A DNA stretch of 6,206 bases from an uncultured Flammeovirgaceae bacterium (GTDB taxonomy: Bacteria; Bacteroidota; Bacteroidia; Cytophagales; Cyclobacteriaceae): positions 1 to 6,206 of the forward strand of contig CAKZPJ010000357.1 of NCBI GenBank assembly GCA_937138955.1. The letters run 5' to 3'. The notes under the pieces are model-generated. The model did not search any database. It was not told where the DNA came from and saw only the letters and a list, made by a program, of their open reading frames with translations. This document shows, piece after piece, positions 1-6,206 of the stretch. Position 1 is the first letter of the stretch. Every line of letters starts with the position of its first letter. The translations under genes and the position numbers were made by a program.

Positions 1-164
1 TGGTGAATTTGCTCAATCTGAGTAAGCCAAACGGTATAATCTGGCTGACTGCTAACGGGTGAGATGAAAGAAAGAAGTTGTTGACAAGCCGTCACTTTGG
101 AAAAAGAGGCAGCTAGTATGTTCTCAGGAGTGTTTTTTAGTAGTATTTTAGAAGTTGAGAGCAT
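1..164 (-). CDS. 5' part of an unrecognised gene downstream of the histidine kinase (truncated by window edge)
   Basis: An ATG at 164-162 opens a minus-strand frame that stays open for 54 codons to the left edge, so only the N-terminus is visible. It begins MLSTSKILLKNTPEN and later contains a PDYTVWLTQIEQIH stretch. The start lies six bases past the stop of the histidine kinase, on the same strand, which suggests co-transcription and perhaps translational coupling. No Shine-Dalgarno sequence precedes it, as is usual in Bacteroidetes. The visible part has no signal peptide, membrane segment, receiver-domain signature or other motif I recognise, so no function is given. The position right behind a kinase makes a signalling partner plausible, but that is inference. 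The codons look ordinary and the frame is fully open, which supports a real gene. Confidence 0.55.
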   Translation of the reverse strand, partial: MLSTSKILLKNTPENILAASFSKVTACQQLLSFISPVSSQPDYTVWLTQIEQIH

Positions 165-170
165 CTGACA

Positions 171-1394
171 CTAAAATTTATCTAAAGAAGGGAGATATAT
201 CTTTATTTCTGTCCCATAGTCTATTTTGCTTTTCACTTTCATATCACCTCCTAGCTTTTCAATATTAGACTTCACAATGAATAGACCTAGACCGCTCCCA
301 GAAGAAGTATTGCTACCTCGGTAAAACATATCAAAGGCTCGATCTAAAACGGTTTTACTCATTCCCTCACCATTATCTTTCACTACTACCTCAATTCCAC
401 CTCGCCAAGATTTAGCACTTATTTTAATATAAGGTGTATTATTTCTGTATCTATGGTACTTAATACTATTTTCTACTAAATTCTGTAAAATAGAGCGAAA
501 TAGCTTTTCGCTGCTGGTAAATATTACGGATAAATCATCTTCAAATATAATATTGACTTTCTCACGGTTGGGATAGTTTGCCAAACTATCGACTACATCG
601 TGGACGCAGGAGTTTACGTCAAACGACTGCATATTCAATTTGGTCCGATCTGTAATGCCTATCTCAAGTAGCCCCATAAGCGTAGAATTGAGTTTGTCAG
701 CACTCTGCTTAATGAGCGAAAGGTAATAATGCAAGGTAGGAAGGTCTGTTTCGGTTTGTTCAATTACCTGTAGTAGCCCTTGCATACTAGCTAATGGTCC
801 TTTCAAATCATGAGAAACTCGATATACTAATGTCTTTAGTTCGTCATTCTTCTGGCGTAATGCATTCGACGTGAGTTGGATATGTTGTAAATCTTTAGCG
901 ATGAGTACGTAGCCAATACTTTCACGATTATCCCTTAATCTAGACAGCGAAATAGTAACCGGCAATCTGCCTGAACCAGATGTTTTGAAGGAAGCTTCTA
1001 GGTTGTAGATATGTTTTTTCTTACGTAATGACTCTTTGAGGTTAGTAATAAATTTTGCTTTCCTTCCGTCAAAAAGTATATCTAACGGCTGGTTAATAAA
1101 GTAAGATTCCGGTTGGGCTAATAGCTCGCATACCTTTTGATTTACCTGTTTGATTCGCAGATGCTTATCAAAAATAATAAGCATATCTACAATACCTCGT
1201 AAAATGGAGTTGAGATAGTTGCGGGAGATTACAGTATCACGTAATTCTTCACTGAGCATATTAACACCAGAAGCAATGGCATCAATGTCATCAAATTTAT
1301 CTGAAACTGGTGCGAGATGTCGGAAATTACCTTCAGCAATTTCCAGTAATGCCCGATTAATAGCATCTATCCGCTTGTCTCTGTTTGGGGGCAT
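171..1394 (-). CDS. Soluble PAS-domain sensor histidine kinase with HAMP-like N-terminus
   Basis: This is a cytoplasmic sensor kinase that should autophosphorylate on a histidine and pass the phosphate to a response regulator not seen here. Counting from the ATG at 1394 (407 residues), residues about 14-60 resemble a HAMP segment (EIAEGNF, then DDIDAIASGVNMLSEEL). A PAS domain follows at about 60-173. The HisKA H-box is VSHDLKGPLAS with the phospho-acceptor His195 (bases 810-812). The HATPase domain shows the N box NLVENSIKYH (Asn309), the G1 box DNGEGM (Asp340), an F-box-like MFYRG and the G2 box GSGLGL (366-371). All catalytic boxes are intact. No hydrophobic stretch long enough to span a membrane is present, and there is no fused receiver domain. 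A TTG at 1430 would add 12 residues, but an in-frame TAG lies two codons above it, so I prefer the ATG. The ligand sensed by PAS cannot be read from the sequence. Confidence 0.93.
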   Translation of the reverse strand: MPPNRDKRIDAINRALLEIAEGNFRHLAPVSDKFDDIDAIASGVNMLSEELRDTVISRNYLNSILRGIVDMLIIFDKHLRIKQVNQKVCELLAQPESYFINQPLDILFDGRKAKFITNLKESLRKKKHIYNLEASFKTSGSGRLPVTISLSRLRDNRESIGYVLIAKDLQHIQLTSNALRQKNDELKTLVYRVSHDLKGPLASMQGLLQVIEQTETDLPTLHYYLSLIKQSADKLNSTLMGLLEIGITDRTKLNMQSFDVNSCVHDVVDSLANYPNREKVNIIFEDDLSVIFTSSEKLFRSILQNLVENSIKYHRYRNNTPYIKISAKSWRGGIEVVVKDNGEGMSKTVLDRAFDMFYRGSNTSSGSGLGLFIVKSNIEKLGGDMKVKSKIDYGTEIKIYLPSLDKF

Positions 1395-2061
1395 AAATTC
1401 GATTGTCTTATAGTGATTGCTATTGAACAAGCCAAGCTAAAGCCTACTGGTTAAAATACAATAAAAATACACAAAGTTTTCAGAGAAATTATGGATTAAG
1501 AAGCATCATTATCAATATGTTAACCAAAAATCTGATTCAACGCCTTCGTATAAGCTTAACTGATTATTAATACGGCTTTAATCAATTAAATATGTGATTG
1601 CCGCAACGAAACAAATGCGAAGGATTTAGATAACTCGTCAAGTACACCTGTTTTGATTTATGGTGGTTAGTATACTACCTAATATTCAATATAAATAGAC
1701 ACTACGTGGGTTGCTTTTCAAACTCGTCTATCTCTTTATAACAGATTCAAATTAACCATATACAATAGTTACGTTTACGCTCGCTTCTTGCGTCCCGATT
1801 AGAAACCTCTCAATCTGATTGAGATTTTCGGAGTCCAGAAGGATAATCTCAAACATCAAGAAAGCTTTAATAAAAATTTAACCCTGACTAATCTGGCTCA
1901 ATTCTACAGCCGAATACGGATAACTTTTAAAAAAAACTAGCTATAATCTGTTGCAATAAGGTATATACTTTTTAAGTAATATCCAGAAAAAGAGAGGTTA
2001 TATAATAGCATAGATGTTATTGAAAGAAACTACCCAACTTCCTATTTTGCTAACTGCTCAG
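1395..2061. other. Long AT-rich intergenic region without a convincing gene
   Basis: About 670 bases separate the kinase start from the stop of the DUF7793-like gene, long compared with the other gaps in the window. Both strands carry frequent stops. The longest ATG frame I found is 34 codons (1752-1856, minus), and a 45-codon frame on the plus strand (1803-1937) has no ATG or GTG start. The region must hold the kinase promoter, but I found no good match to the Bacteroidetes TAnnTTTG element for it. It contains a strong palindrome at 1808-1824, a weaker 6-bp inverted repeat TGATTA/TAATCA at 1561-1566 and 1579-1584, and a small TACTT/AAGTA dyad at 1966-1978. There is no tRNA-like fold, tandem repeat or insertion-sequence end that I can see. 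Confidence 0.6.
1808..1824. repeat. Palindrome with 8-bp arms in the kinase upstream region
   Basis: TCTCAATC and GATTGAGA form a perfect inverted repeat with 8-base arms around a single T. Two further A/T pairs (1804-1805 with 1827-1828) match beyond a two-base mismatch. It lies about 415 bases upstream of the kinase ATG. The one-base centre is too short for an RNA hairpin loop without opening inner pairs, so a dimeric protein-binding site fits better than a terminator. No regulator can be named. Confidence 0.45.
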
Positions 2062-2442
2062 CTAGTCAGTAAAACTCACAATCCACTCGGTGGCTTCCGT
2101 TGAGTTAGTAAAAAACCTAAAAGGATATTCAGGGCGATAAAATTTGACGAAAAAATTACCCATCATGCGCGTGACCGGATTATTAAGGACAACCGCCAGA
2201 GCAAGCAAGTCTTTACCCGCTTCTTTAGAAGAAAAGAAAATACGTGCCTCTTTATCAACATGTTTTACTGAAGAAATGTCGGCAATAGCAGGAATTTTCT
2301 TCCCTCCGGTAATCTGCATTCTGAAGATAGTAGCATCTTGGGCAATAGCTAGATTAATGACATTGACCTTGTACTTACCGTACAGCACACCATTACGAAG
2401 CTGTAAGGAAATAAAATCATTTTCGTAAATCTGGTTTTCCAT
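2062..2442 (-). CDS. DUF7793-like (STAS/SEC14-like) small protein
   Basis: A complete 126-residue protein with no signal peptide or membrane span, so probably cytoplasmic. Its pattern matches, from memory, the Bacteroidetes family called DUF7793 or STAS/SEC14-domain-containing: a beta-rich N-terminus (residues 9-30), then PAIADISSVKHVDKEAR (51-67), then an alanine/leucine helix leading into NNPVTRMMGNFF (87-98), then the closing YPFRFFTNSTEATEWI (106-121). The family has no established biochemical activity. The fold is thought to resemble SpoIIAA/STAS proteins, which act through protein-protein contacts. Such genes often lie near sensor kinases in Bacteroidetes, and a kinase on the same strand follows here after a long gap. 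The ATG at 2442 is the only sensible start because an in-frame TGA lies two codons upstream. It is transcribed divergently from the oxoamine synthase fusion gene, with 148 bases between them. Confidence 0.8.
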   Translation of the reverse strand: MENQIYENDFISLQLRNGVLYGKYKVNVINLAIAQDATIFRMQITGGKKIPAIADISSVKHVDKEARIFFSSKEAGKDLLALAVVLNNPVTRMMGNFFVKFYRPEYPFRFFTNSTEATEWIVSFTD

Positions 2443-2491
2443 ACATCAATAGTACATGAAACTTTAATTGGAAAGGATGATTGTTGGAAAA

Positions 2492-2517
2492 ATACTTACA
2501 TATGTGAGGATAAGTAT
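2492..2517. promoter_or_regulatory. Inverted repeat, candidate operator in the divergent intergenic region
   Basis: ATACTTA (2492-2498) and TAAGTAT (2511-2517) are perfect inverted copies separated by 12 bases. An ACATATGT palindrome (2498-2505) sits at the inner edge of the left arm. The element lies between two divergently transcribed genes, 50 bases above the DUF7793-like ATG and about 73 bases above the fusion-gene ATG. The spacing between arm centres is close to two helical turns, as expected for a dimeric regulator. Random occurrence in AT-rich DNA is possible, and no regulator gene is adjacent. Confidence 0.35.
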
Positions 2518-2549
2518 AGTTGTGCTAATTTATCAATTTTTTTTTTGCA

Positions 2550-2557
2550 TAACCTTG
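2550..2557 (+). promoter_or_regulatory. Candidate Bacteroidetes -7 element for the fusion enzyme
   Basis: TAACCTTG matches seven of eight positions of the Bacteroidetes sigma-ABfr -7 consensus TAnnTTTG. It lies 33 bases before the ATG at 2591, which would give a short A-rich leader typical of the phylum. The upstream element is poor: the nearest TTG (2520-2522) is 27 bases away, longer than the usual 17-23 spacing. A run of ten T residues (2537-2546) fills the spacer. Confidence 0.3.
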
Positions 2558-2590
2558 TCCTATCACTAACAAAATAAAAAACTATCTACT

Positions 2591-5023
2591 ATGGCAAAAT
2601 CGAAGCATAATCATCTATTGGATACTATCGGAGACCTAATCCTCAATGCCAAAAAAGAGGGTTTGGTTCATTTATACACCGAAGGTAATCACTTTGATGG
2701 TAGACACATTCAAGTTGAGAGAAAGAAATTATTTCACTTCGGTACTACGGGTTATTTAGGGCTAGAGCAAGATCAGCGATTGAAAGATGCTGCGATTGAT
2801 GCTATTCAACGTTACGGCACTCAGTTTCCTTTATCAAAGACATATGTCTCGTTCGTTATCTATAAAGAACTAGAGGAAGCAGTTCGCCGAATTTATAACA
2901 GTCCTATAGTGATCACCAAGAATAGCACACTAGCGCATATTGGGGTTATTCCTACTATTGTGCGTGATGAGGATGTGCTGATTCTTGACCAACAGGTACA
3001 CGCCAGTGTGCAAAACGCCAGCCAGTTGTTAAAAGCTCGAGGTACCTCAGTACAGCTAGTGAAGCATAACGACATCAATATGCTGGAAAATATGTTGAAG
3101 CGGCTACGCAATAAGCATCAGAAGATTTGGTATGCGGCCGATGGTGTGTACTCTATGTTTGGCGATGTAGTGCCATTGGACCAGTTATTACCATTGATGG
3201 ATCGCTATCCCCAACTTCACCTGTACATTGACGATGTACACGGGATGAGTTGGGCTGGAGAACACGGTGCTGGCTATGTAATGAGTCAACTAGGAACCTT
3301 ACGCGAACGAATAGTGCTGGTAGGCACCCTCAGCAAATCATTTGGAGCTAGTGGAGGAATAGTAGCGTTTGGCGACGATCATTTATACGAAGCGTTCAAG
3401 GTTTTTGGCGGGCCACAAACATTTTCGGCTCAGCTAGAGCCACCTAGTGTAGCTGCTGCTTTAGCTTCGGCTAATATTCATTTGTCTGACGAAATTTATG
3501 ATCTTCAGGACGAATTAGCGGAGAAAGTAAGTCTTTGCAATCAGCTTATTCGTCAGACTGACCTGCCTTTAATTCAGGAGAATGTGTGTCCCGTTCATTT
3601 TATTGGGGCAGCGTTGCCAGCGGTTTCTTACGATTTTGCTAAACGACTGATGAATGATGGCTTTTACGTGAATGTAGCCACATTCCCGGTAGTGCCCGTA
3701 AAAAACACTGGTATTCGCTTTACTATTTCGCGGCATAACCAGCCCGAGGAAATTAAAGCACTGGTAGAAGCAATGGAATACCACTACCCTAAAGCACTCG
3801 AGAAAGAGGGGTACTCACTAAACAAAGTACGCAAAGCATTCAAGCTACCAATTCCTGAAGAGAAGAAGGTTGAAGTTCAGCCAAAACTACAGGAGGGGCT
3901 GCATCTGGAAATAGTGGATAGTATCTCTAAGGTTAATCCTGAAGAATGGAACAGTTTGCTGGGAGAGCGAGGAGCATTTGATTGGAACGCACTTAGCTTT
4001 TACGAAGATGTGTTTGCTAATCATTCTATTGCTCGCTACCGCTGGGACTTTAGCTATTTATTAATCCGGGATGATGAAGGAAAAGTAGTGCTGGCTACGT
4101 TTTTTACAGCGGCACTATGGAAAGACGATGTGCTAGCTGCGGCTTCAGTATCAGAACAAGCCGAGCTGGTTAGGAAGATTAATCCTGATTATTTAACATC
4201 CCGCGTGTTGTCAATGGGCTCATTAATCACTGATGGTGACCATTTGTATCTGAATAGGGATCATACCTTATGCAACGACGCGCTGAAGATAATGAGCTCA
4301 TCAATAGAATCGCTAAAAGAGAAACATCGCTGCAGTACAGTTATGGTTCGGGATATTGTCGACGACGATCGAGAAATCAATAACTTCATGCATACGCAAG
4401 GTTATCTGCAAATCACGCTTCCGGAAAGCTCAGTGATCCAAAACTTAGACTGGAACAGTCAAGAAGAATACCTTAGCCGACTTTCATCAAAGTCTCGTTC
4501 TCACGTAAAGAACGATGTCTTCAAATTTCAGTCACACTTTGATGTTGAAACGAAAGAACAACTAAGTTCGGAAGAACTCCTGCGAGCGTATCACCTCTAT
4601 CAGGATGTTAGCAATCGCAACTACGCCTTTAATAATGTAGAGTTTCCTTTCCGCCTCTTCGAGACAATGAATCAAAACCCTAATTGGGAGTTTCTCACTT
4701 TCCGTTTGAAGAAAGAGTTCATTGCTAATGACGACGACTCATTAGTGGGAGTTGGGTTCACCTTTAAAACGAAAGAGAGCTACTGTGCGGTATTGCTAGG
4801 GATGGACTATTGCTACTCGCGAGAGCACAAAGTCTATAAGCAGATTATGTTTAACGCTATCATGCGAGCGCGAGCCCTGGGAAAAAAGCGAATATTCCTC
4901 GGACTCACCGCCGGTCAGGAGAAGAAAAAGTACGGAGCCAAGCTGATTTCGCGAGTAGGTTATCTACAAGCGCAGGATAATTATAAACTAGAATTAGTAG
5001 AATCTATGGTAGAGGTAGCCTAA
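2591..5023 (+). CDS. Bifunctional PLP-dependent alpha-oxoamine synthase / GNAT-type acyltransferase fusion
   Basis: An 810-residue, apparently cytosolic enzyme with two full-length domains. Residues about 45-400 form an alpha-oxoamine synthase (KBL/AONS/serine palmitoyltransferase family). Visible are His137 in DQQVHASV (stacks on PLP), DGVYSMFGD (184-192), Asp214 in IDDVHG (PLP N1), the Schiff-base Lys249 in GTLSKSFGASGG (bases 3335-3337) and Arg376 in GIRFTISRHN (substrate carboxylate). This family joins an amino acid to an acyl thioester with loss of CO2. A charged linker (about 400-436) leads to residues 437-800, a GNAT/FemAB-like (Acetyltransf_6 type) domain with YLSRLSSKSRSHVKND (627-642) and a closing LGLTAGQEKKKYGAK (770-784). 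NCBI-style naming would be bifunctional aminotransferase class I/II / GNAT protein. The ATG follows an A-rich leader without a Shine-Dalgarno sequence. Substrates are unknown; sphingolipid, sulfonolipid or other aminolipid synthesis is inference. Both domain calls are firm, the acyl acceptor is not. Confidence 0.9.
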   Translation: MAKSKHNHLLDTIGDLILNAKKEGLVHLYTEGNHFDGRHIQVERKKLFHFGTTGYLGLEQDQRLKDAAIDAIQRYGTQFPLSKTYVSFVIYKELEEAVRRIYNSPIVITKNSTLAHIGVIPTIVRDEDVLILDQQVHASVQNASQLLKARGTSVQLVKHNDINMLENMLKRLRNKHQKIWYAADGVYSMFGDVVPLDQLLPLMDRYPQLHLYIDDVHGMSWAGEHGAGYVMSQLGTLRERIVLVGTLSKSFGASGGIVAFGDDHLYEAFKVFGGPQTFSAQLEPPSVAAALASANIHLSDEIYDLQDELAEKVSLCNQLIRQTDLPLIQENVCPVHFIGAALPAVSYDFAKRLMNDGFYVNVATFPVVPVKNTGIRFTISRHNQPEEIKALVEAMEYHYPKALEKEGYSLNKVRKAFKLPIPEEKKVEVQPKLQEGLHLEIVDSISKVNPEEWNSLLGERGAFDWNALSFYEDVFANHSIARYRWDFSYLLIRDDEGKVVLATFFTAALWKDDVLAAASVSEQAELVRKINPDYLTSRVLSMGSLITDGDHLYLNRDHTLCNDALKIMSSSIESLKEKHRCSTVMVRDIVDDDREINNFMHTQGYLQITLPESSVIQNLDWNSQEEYLSRLSSKSRSHVKNDVFKFQSHFDVETKEQLSSEELLRAYHLYQDVSNRNYAFNNVEFPFRLFETMNQNPNWEFLTFRLKKEFIANDDDSLVGVGFTFKTKESYCAVLLGMDYCYSREHKVYKQIMFNAIMRARALGKKRIFLGLTAGQEKKKYGAKLISRVGYLQAQDNYKLELVESMVEVA

Positions 5024-5046
5024 GAGGCTGGCTAGTTAAGAATAAC

Positions 5047-5095
5047 GGGGCGGTTAGCGAAGCAAAATTTTGTGGGAGCTATTGGCCCCTTTTTT
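5047..5095 (+). terminator. Possible intrinsic terminator of the fusion gene, inside the convergent gene
   Basis: GGGGC (5047-5051) can pair with GCCCC (5085-5089), which is followed directly by six T residues (5090-5095). The loop of about 33 bases is long, though it includes a CAAAATTTTG palindrome (5063-5072) that could fold inside it. It begins 24 bases after the fusion-gene stop and lies mostly within the last codons of the convergent T9SS gene. There is no comparable T-run on the opposite strand. Confidence 0.35.
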
Positions 5096-6206
5096 GTTAA
5101 TTTTAATGATGTACAAACCCGGTAGTAGCCCCGAAAGGTCTAAGGAAGTTTTATCCACCAAATTTGTGTACTCTCGTAATCTTTGACCATACAGATCCAT
5201 CACAACTGCCTGATCAACTTGCCCTTCTATCCAAACAATACCATCAGTAGGATTAGGGTAGATTTTTAGGGAAGGGGTAATCGTTTCTTCAGAAGTGGGA
5301 GGTAAGCTAAGAATGAAGTCAGCACTGGCTCGATCAAAGCGGGGGTGCATCATTAGACTACCTTGCAGCTCTTGGTTTTGTACCCAATTGCCATTCACAT
5401 TAAAAAAAAGCTTATCACCAGTATCGGTATTTTTATCAAAGCCAATAGCTACAAACTGATCGCTCTGCTGTTCGTAGCCAATGTAAAAAGTATCTTGTGC
5501 GGTCACATAAAACGGAATATCGTTAGCCACCAGTTCGTAGGAGGTAAATCCGTTGTACGTTGGATCAGGAATTGATGACGCGTTCACTGAACGAAGCAGG
5601 ACTTCCTGCCCGGTAGAATCTACTAAGTCTCGCCAAACTAATAGTTGGATAGGCGTTCGCTGGTTTTGGCTCAAATTCGGGAAGTGAATATCGATGTGGG
5701 TGAGCAGAGCTTCTTCGGGAGCTACAAACTGGTACGCTACCTTTCCTCCTTGTTGATTAATCTCCACCCCAAATTCTGCCTCACCATCATCGTAGGCAAA
5801 CCAATCGTCTAGTACAAATACGGCCCGAGTGGTATCATTTACCCGATAGTCGATTGTTTCATTAAATACGGTATCACCAGCAGCGATAGAAAACTCGGTT
5901 TCCAAGTACAGAGAATCAATACTAAGATCAAGTTGATTAATATTCAGAGGGTTAGCGAAAATTGTATCTCGCTCTAATCCTATCGGTACGGGGCTAATAG
6001 CGGTTGAATCATTAAGTATCCACTGGAGATTGCTAACGGTATCTCGCACAATTGCGGTATAACGAATGGGCTGAAGCTCTACGTTCAAATTAAAAAATTC
6101 TACTGAAGAAGTGCCAAGATACCGATTTGGGTTAGCCCGAAACTGCTGCATCGGAATAGCAGTATATTCTCCGAATAATGAACTAGGTGGTTTGGTAATT
6201 GCCCGA
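5054..6206 (-). CDS. C-terminal part of a T9SS-secreted protein with type A sorting domain (5' truncated)
   Basis: The frame is open from the stop at 5054-5056 to the right edge, giving 383 residues. A Met at 6151 is internal, because 18 more sense codons (beginning RAITKPPSSLFGEY) precede it without a stop, so the true start lies outside the window. The last 71 residues (bases 5057-5269) are a Por/type IX secretion C-terminal sorting domain: LKIYPNPTDG, then VVMDLYGQRL, LDLSGLLPGLYIIKI and the final KILLR. Such proteins cross the outer membrane through the T9SS, and the domain is usually removed on anchoring or release. The preceding 300 residues are beta-rich and aspartate-rich, with VLDDWFAYDDGEAEFGVEI as a landmark. 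I recognise no catalytic motif in them. The enzymatic or adhesive part, if any, probably lies upstream of the edge. The gene converges on the fusion enzyme with only 30 bases between stops. Confidence 0.88.
   Translation of the reverse strand, partial: RAITKPPSSLFGEYTAIPMQQFRANPNRYLGTSSVEFFNLNVELQPIRYTAIVRDTVSNLQWILNDSTAISPVPIGLERDTIFANPLNINQLDLSIDSLYLETEFSIAAGDTVFNETIDYRVNDTTRAVFVLDDWFAYDDGEAEFGVEINQQGGKVAYQFVAPEEALLTHIDIHFPNLSQNQRTPIQLLVWRDLVDSTGQEVLLRSVNASSIPDPTYNGFTSYELVANDIPFYVTAQDTFYIGYEQQSDQFVAIGFDKNTDTGDKLFFNVNGNWVQNQELQGSLMMHPRFDRASADFILSLPPTSEETITPSLKIYPNPTDGIVWIEGQVDQAVVMDLYGQRLREYTNLVDKTSLDLSGLLPGLYIIKINKKGANSSHKILLR

Noticed and set aside
1219..1413. 64-codon plus-strand open frame
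   Set aside because: It lies antisense to the N-terminus of the histidine kinase, whose frame has clear HAMP/PAS features. The translation shows no motif.
1395..1430. TTG start at 1430 for the histidine kinase
   Set aside because: It would add 12 residues with no domain content, and a stop lies two codons upstream. The ATG at 1394 is the simpler start, though the TTG is not excluded.
1803..1937. 45-codon plus-strand frame in the intergenic gap
   Set aside because: It has no ATG or GTG start, and its length is expected by chance. It overlaps the 34-codon minus-strand frame.
2144..2428. 94-codon plus-strand open frame
   Set aside because: It is antisense to the DUF7793-like gene, which matches a family pattern over its full length. 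The antisense product looks compositionally random.
2447..2454. TACTATTG on the minus strand as -7 element for the DUF7793-like gene
   Set aside because: It sits only five bases above the start codon, which would place the transcription start inside the gene.
2893..3111. 72-codon minus-strand open frame
   Set aside because: It is antisense to the PLP domain of the fusion enzyme and shows no recognisable features.
3569..3784. 71-codon minus-strand open frame
   Set aside because: It is antisense to the end of the PLP domain, including the Arg376 region, and shows no recognisable features.
5017..5029. AGCCT-AAG-AGGCT hairpin at the fusion-gene stop codon
   Set aside because: The 5-bp stem is not followed by a T-run, so it is not a convincing terminator.
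5363..5575. 70-codon plus-strand open frame
   Set aside because: It is antisense to the T9SS cargo gene, whose frame is supported by the sorting domain.
6149..6151. ATG at 6151 as start of the T9SS cargo gene
   Set aside because: The frame stays open for 18 more codons to the window edge, no signal peptide follows this Met, and T9SS cargo needs one. It is therefore an internal Met.

Overview
The window looks like a chromosomal segment of a marine- or soil-type Bacteroidetes, most likely in or near the Cytophagales. Three things point there: a type IX secretion (Por) C-terminal sorting domain at the end of the rightmost gene, a small protein of the Bacteroidetes-rich DUF7793 (STAS/SEC14-like) type, and start codons preceded by A/T-rich leaders with no Shine-Dalgarno sequence. 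Base composition is moderately AT-rich. No mobile element, CRISPR array, tRNA or rRNA was seen.

Layout from left to right. (1) Bases 1-1394, minus strand: a soluble PAS-type sensor histidine kinase (171-1394), followed six bases downstream by the first 54 codons of an unrecognised gene that runs off the left edge (164-1). (2) Bases 1395-2061: about 670 bases without a convincing gene, containing an 8-bp-arm palindrome and one 34-codon open frame. (3) Bases 2062-2442, minus: a 126-residue DUF7793-like protein. (4) Bases 2443-2590: a divergent intergenic region with a 7-12-7 inverted repeat and a weak Bacteroidetes-type -7 element. (5) Bases 2591-5023, plus: an 810-residue two-domain enzyme with a PLP-dependent alpha-oxoamine synthase joined to a GNAT/FemAB-like acyltransferase. 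(6) Bases 5054-6206, minus, convergent: the C-terminal 383 residues of a secreted T9SS cargo protein whose N-terminus lies beyond the right edge.

The gene of greatest interest is the fusion enzyme. Alpha-oxoamine synthases condense an amino acid with an acyl thioester (serine palmitoyltransferase, cysteate acyltransferase, AONS, KBL). GNAT-type proteins have been implicated in the N-acylation step of bacterial ceramide synthesis. Having both on one chain suggests, but does not prove, two successive steps of a sphingolipid, sulfonolipid or related aminolipid pathway. The neighbouring genes do not help: no acyl carrier protein, ketoreductase or acyl-CoA ligase lies in the window. The kinase and the DUF7793 protein may belong to one signalling module, but they are separated by a long gap and no response regulator is visible.
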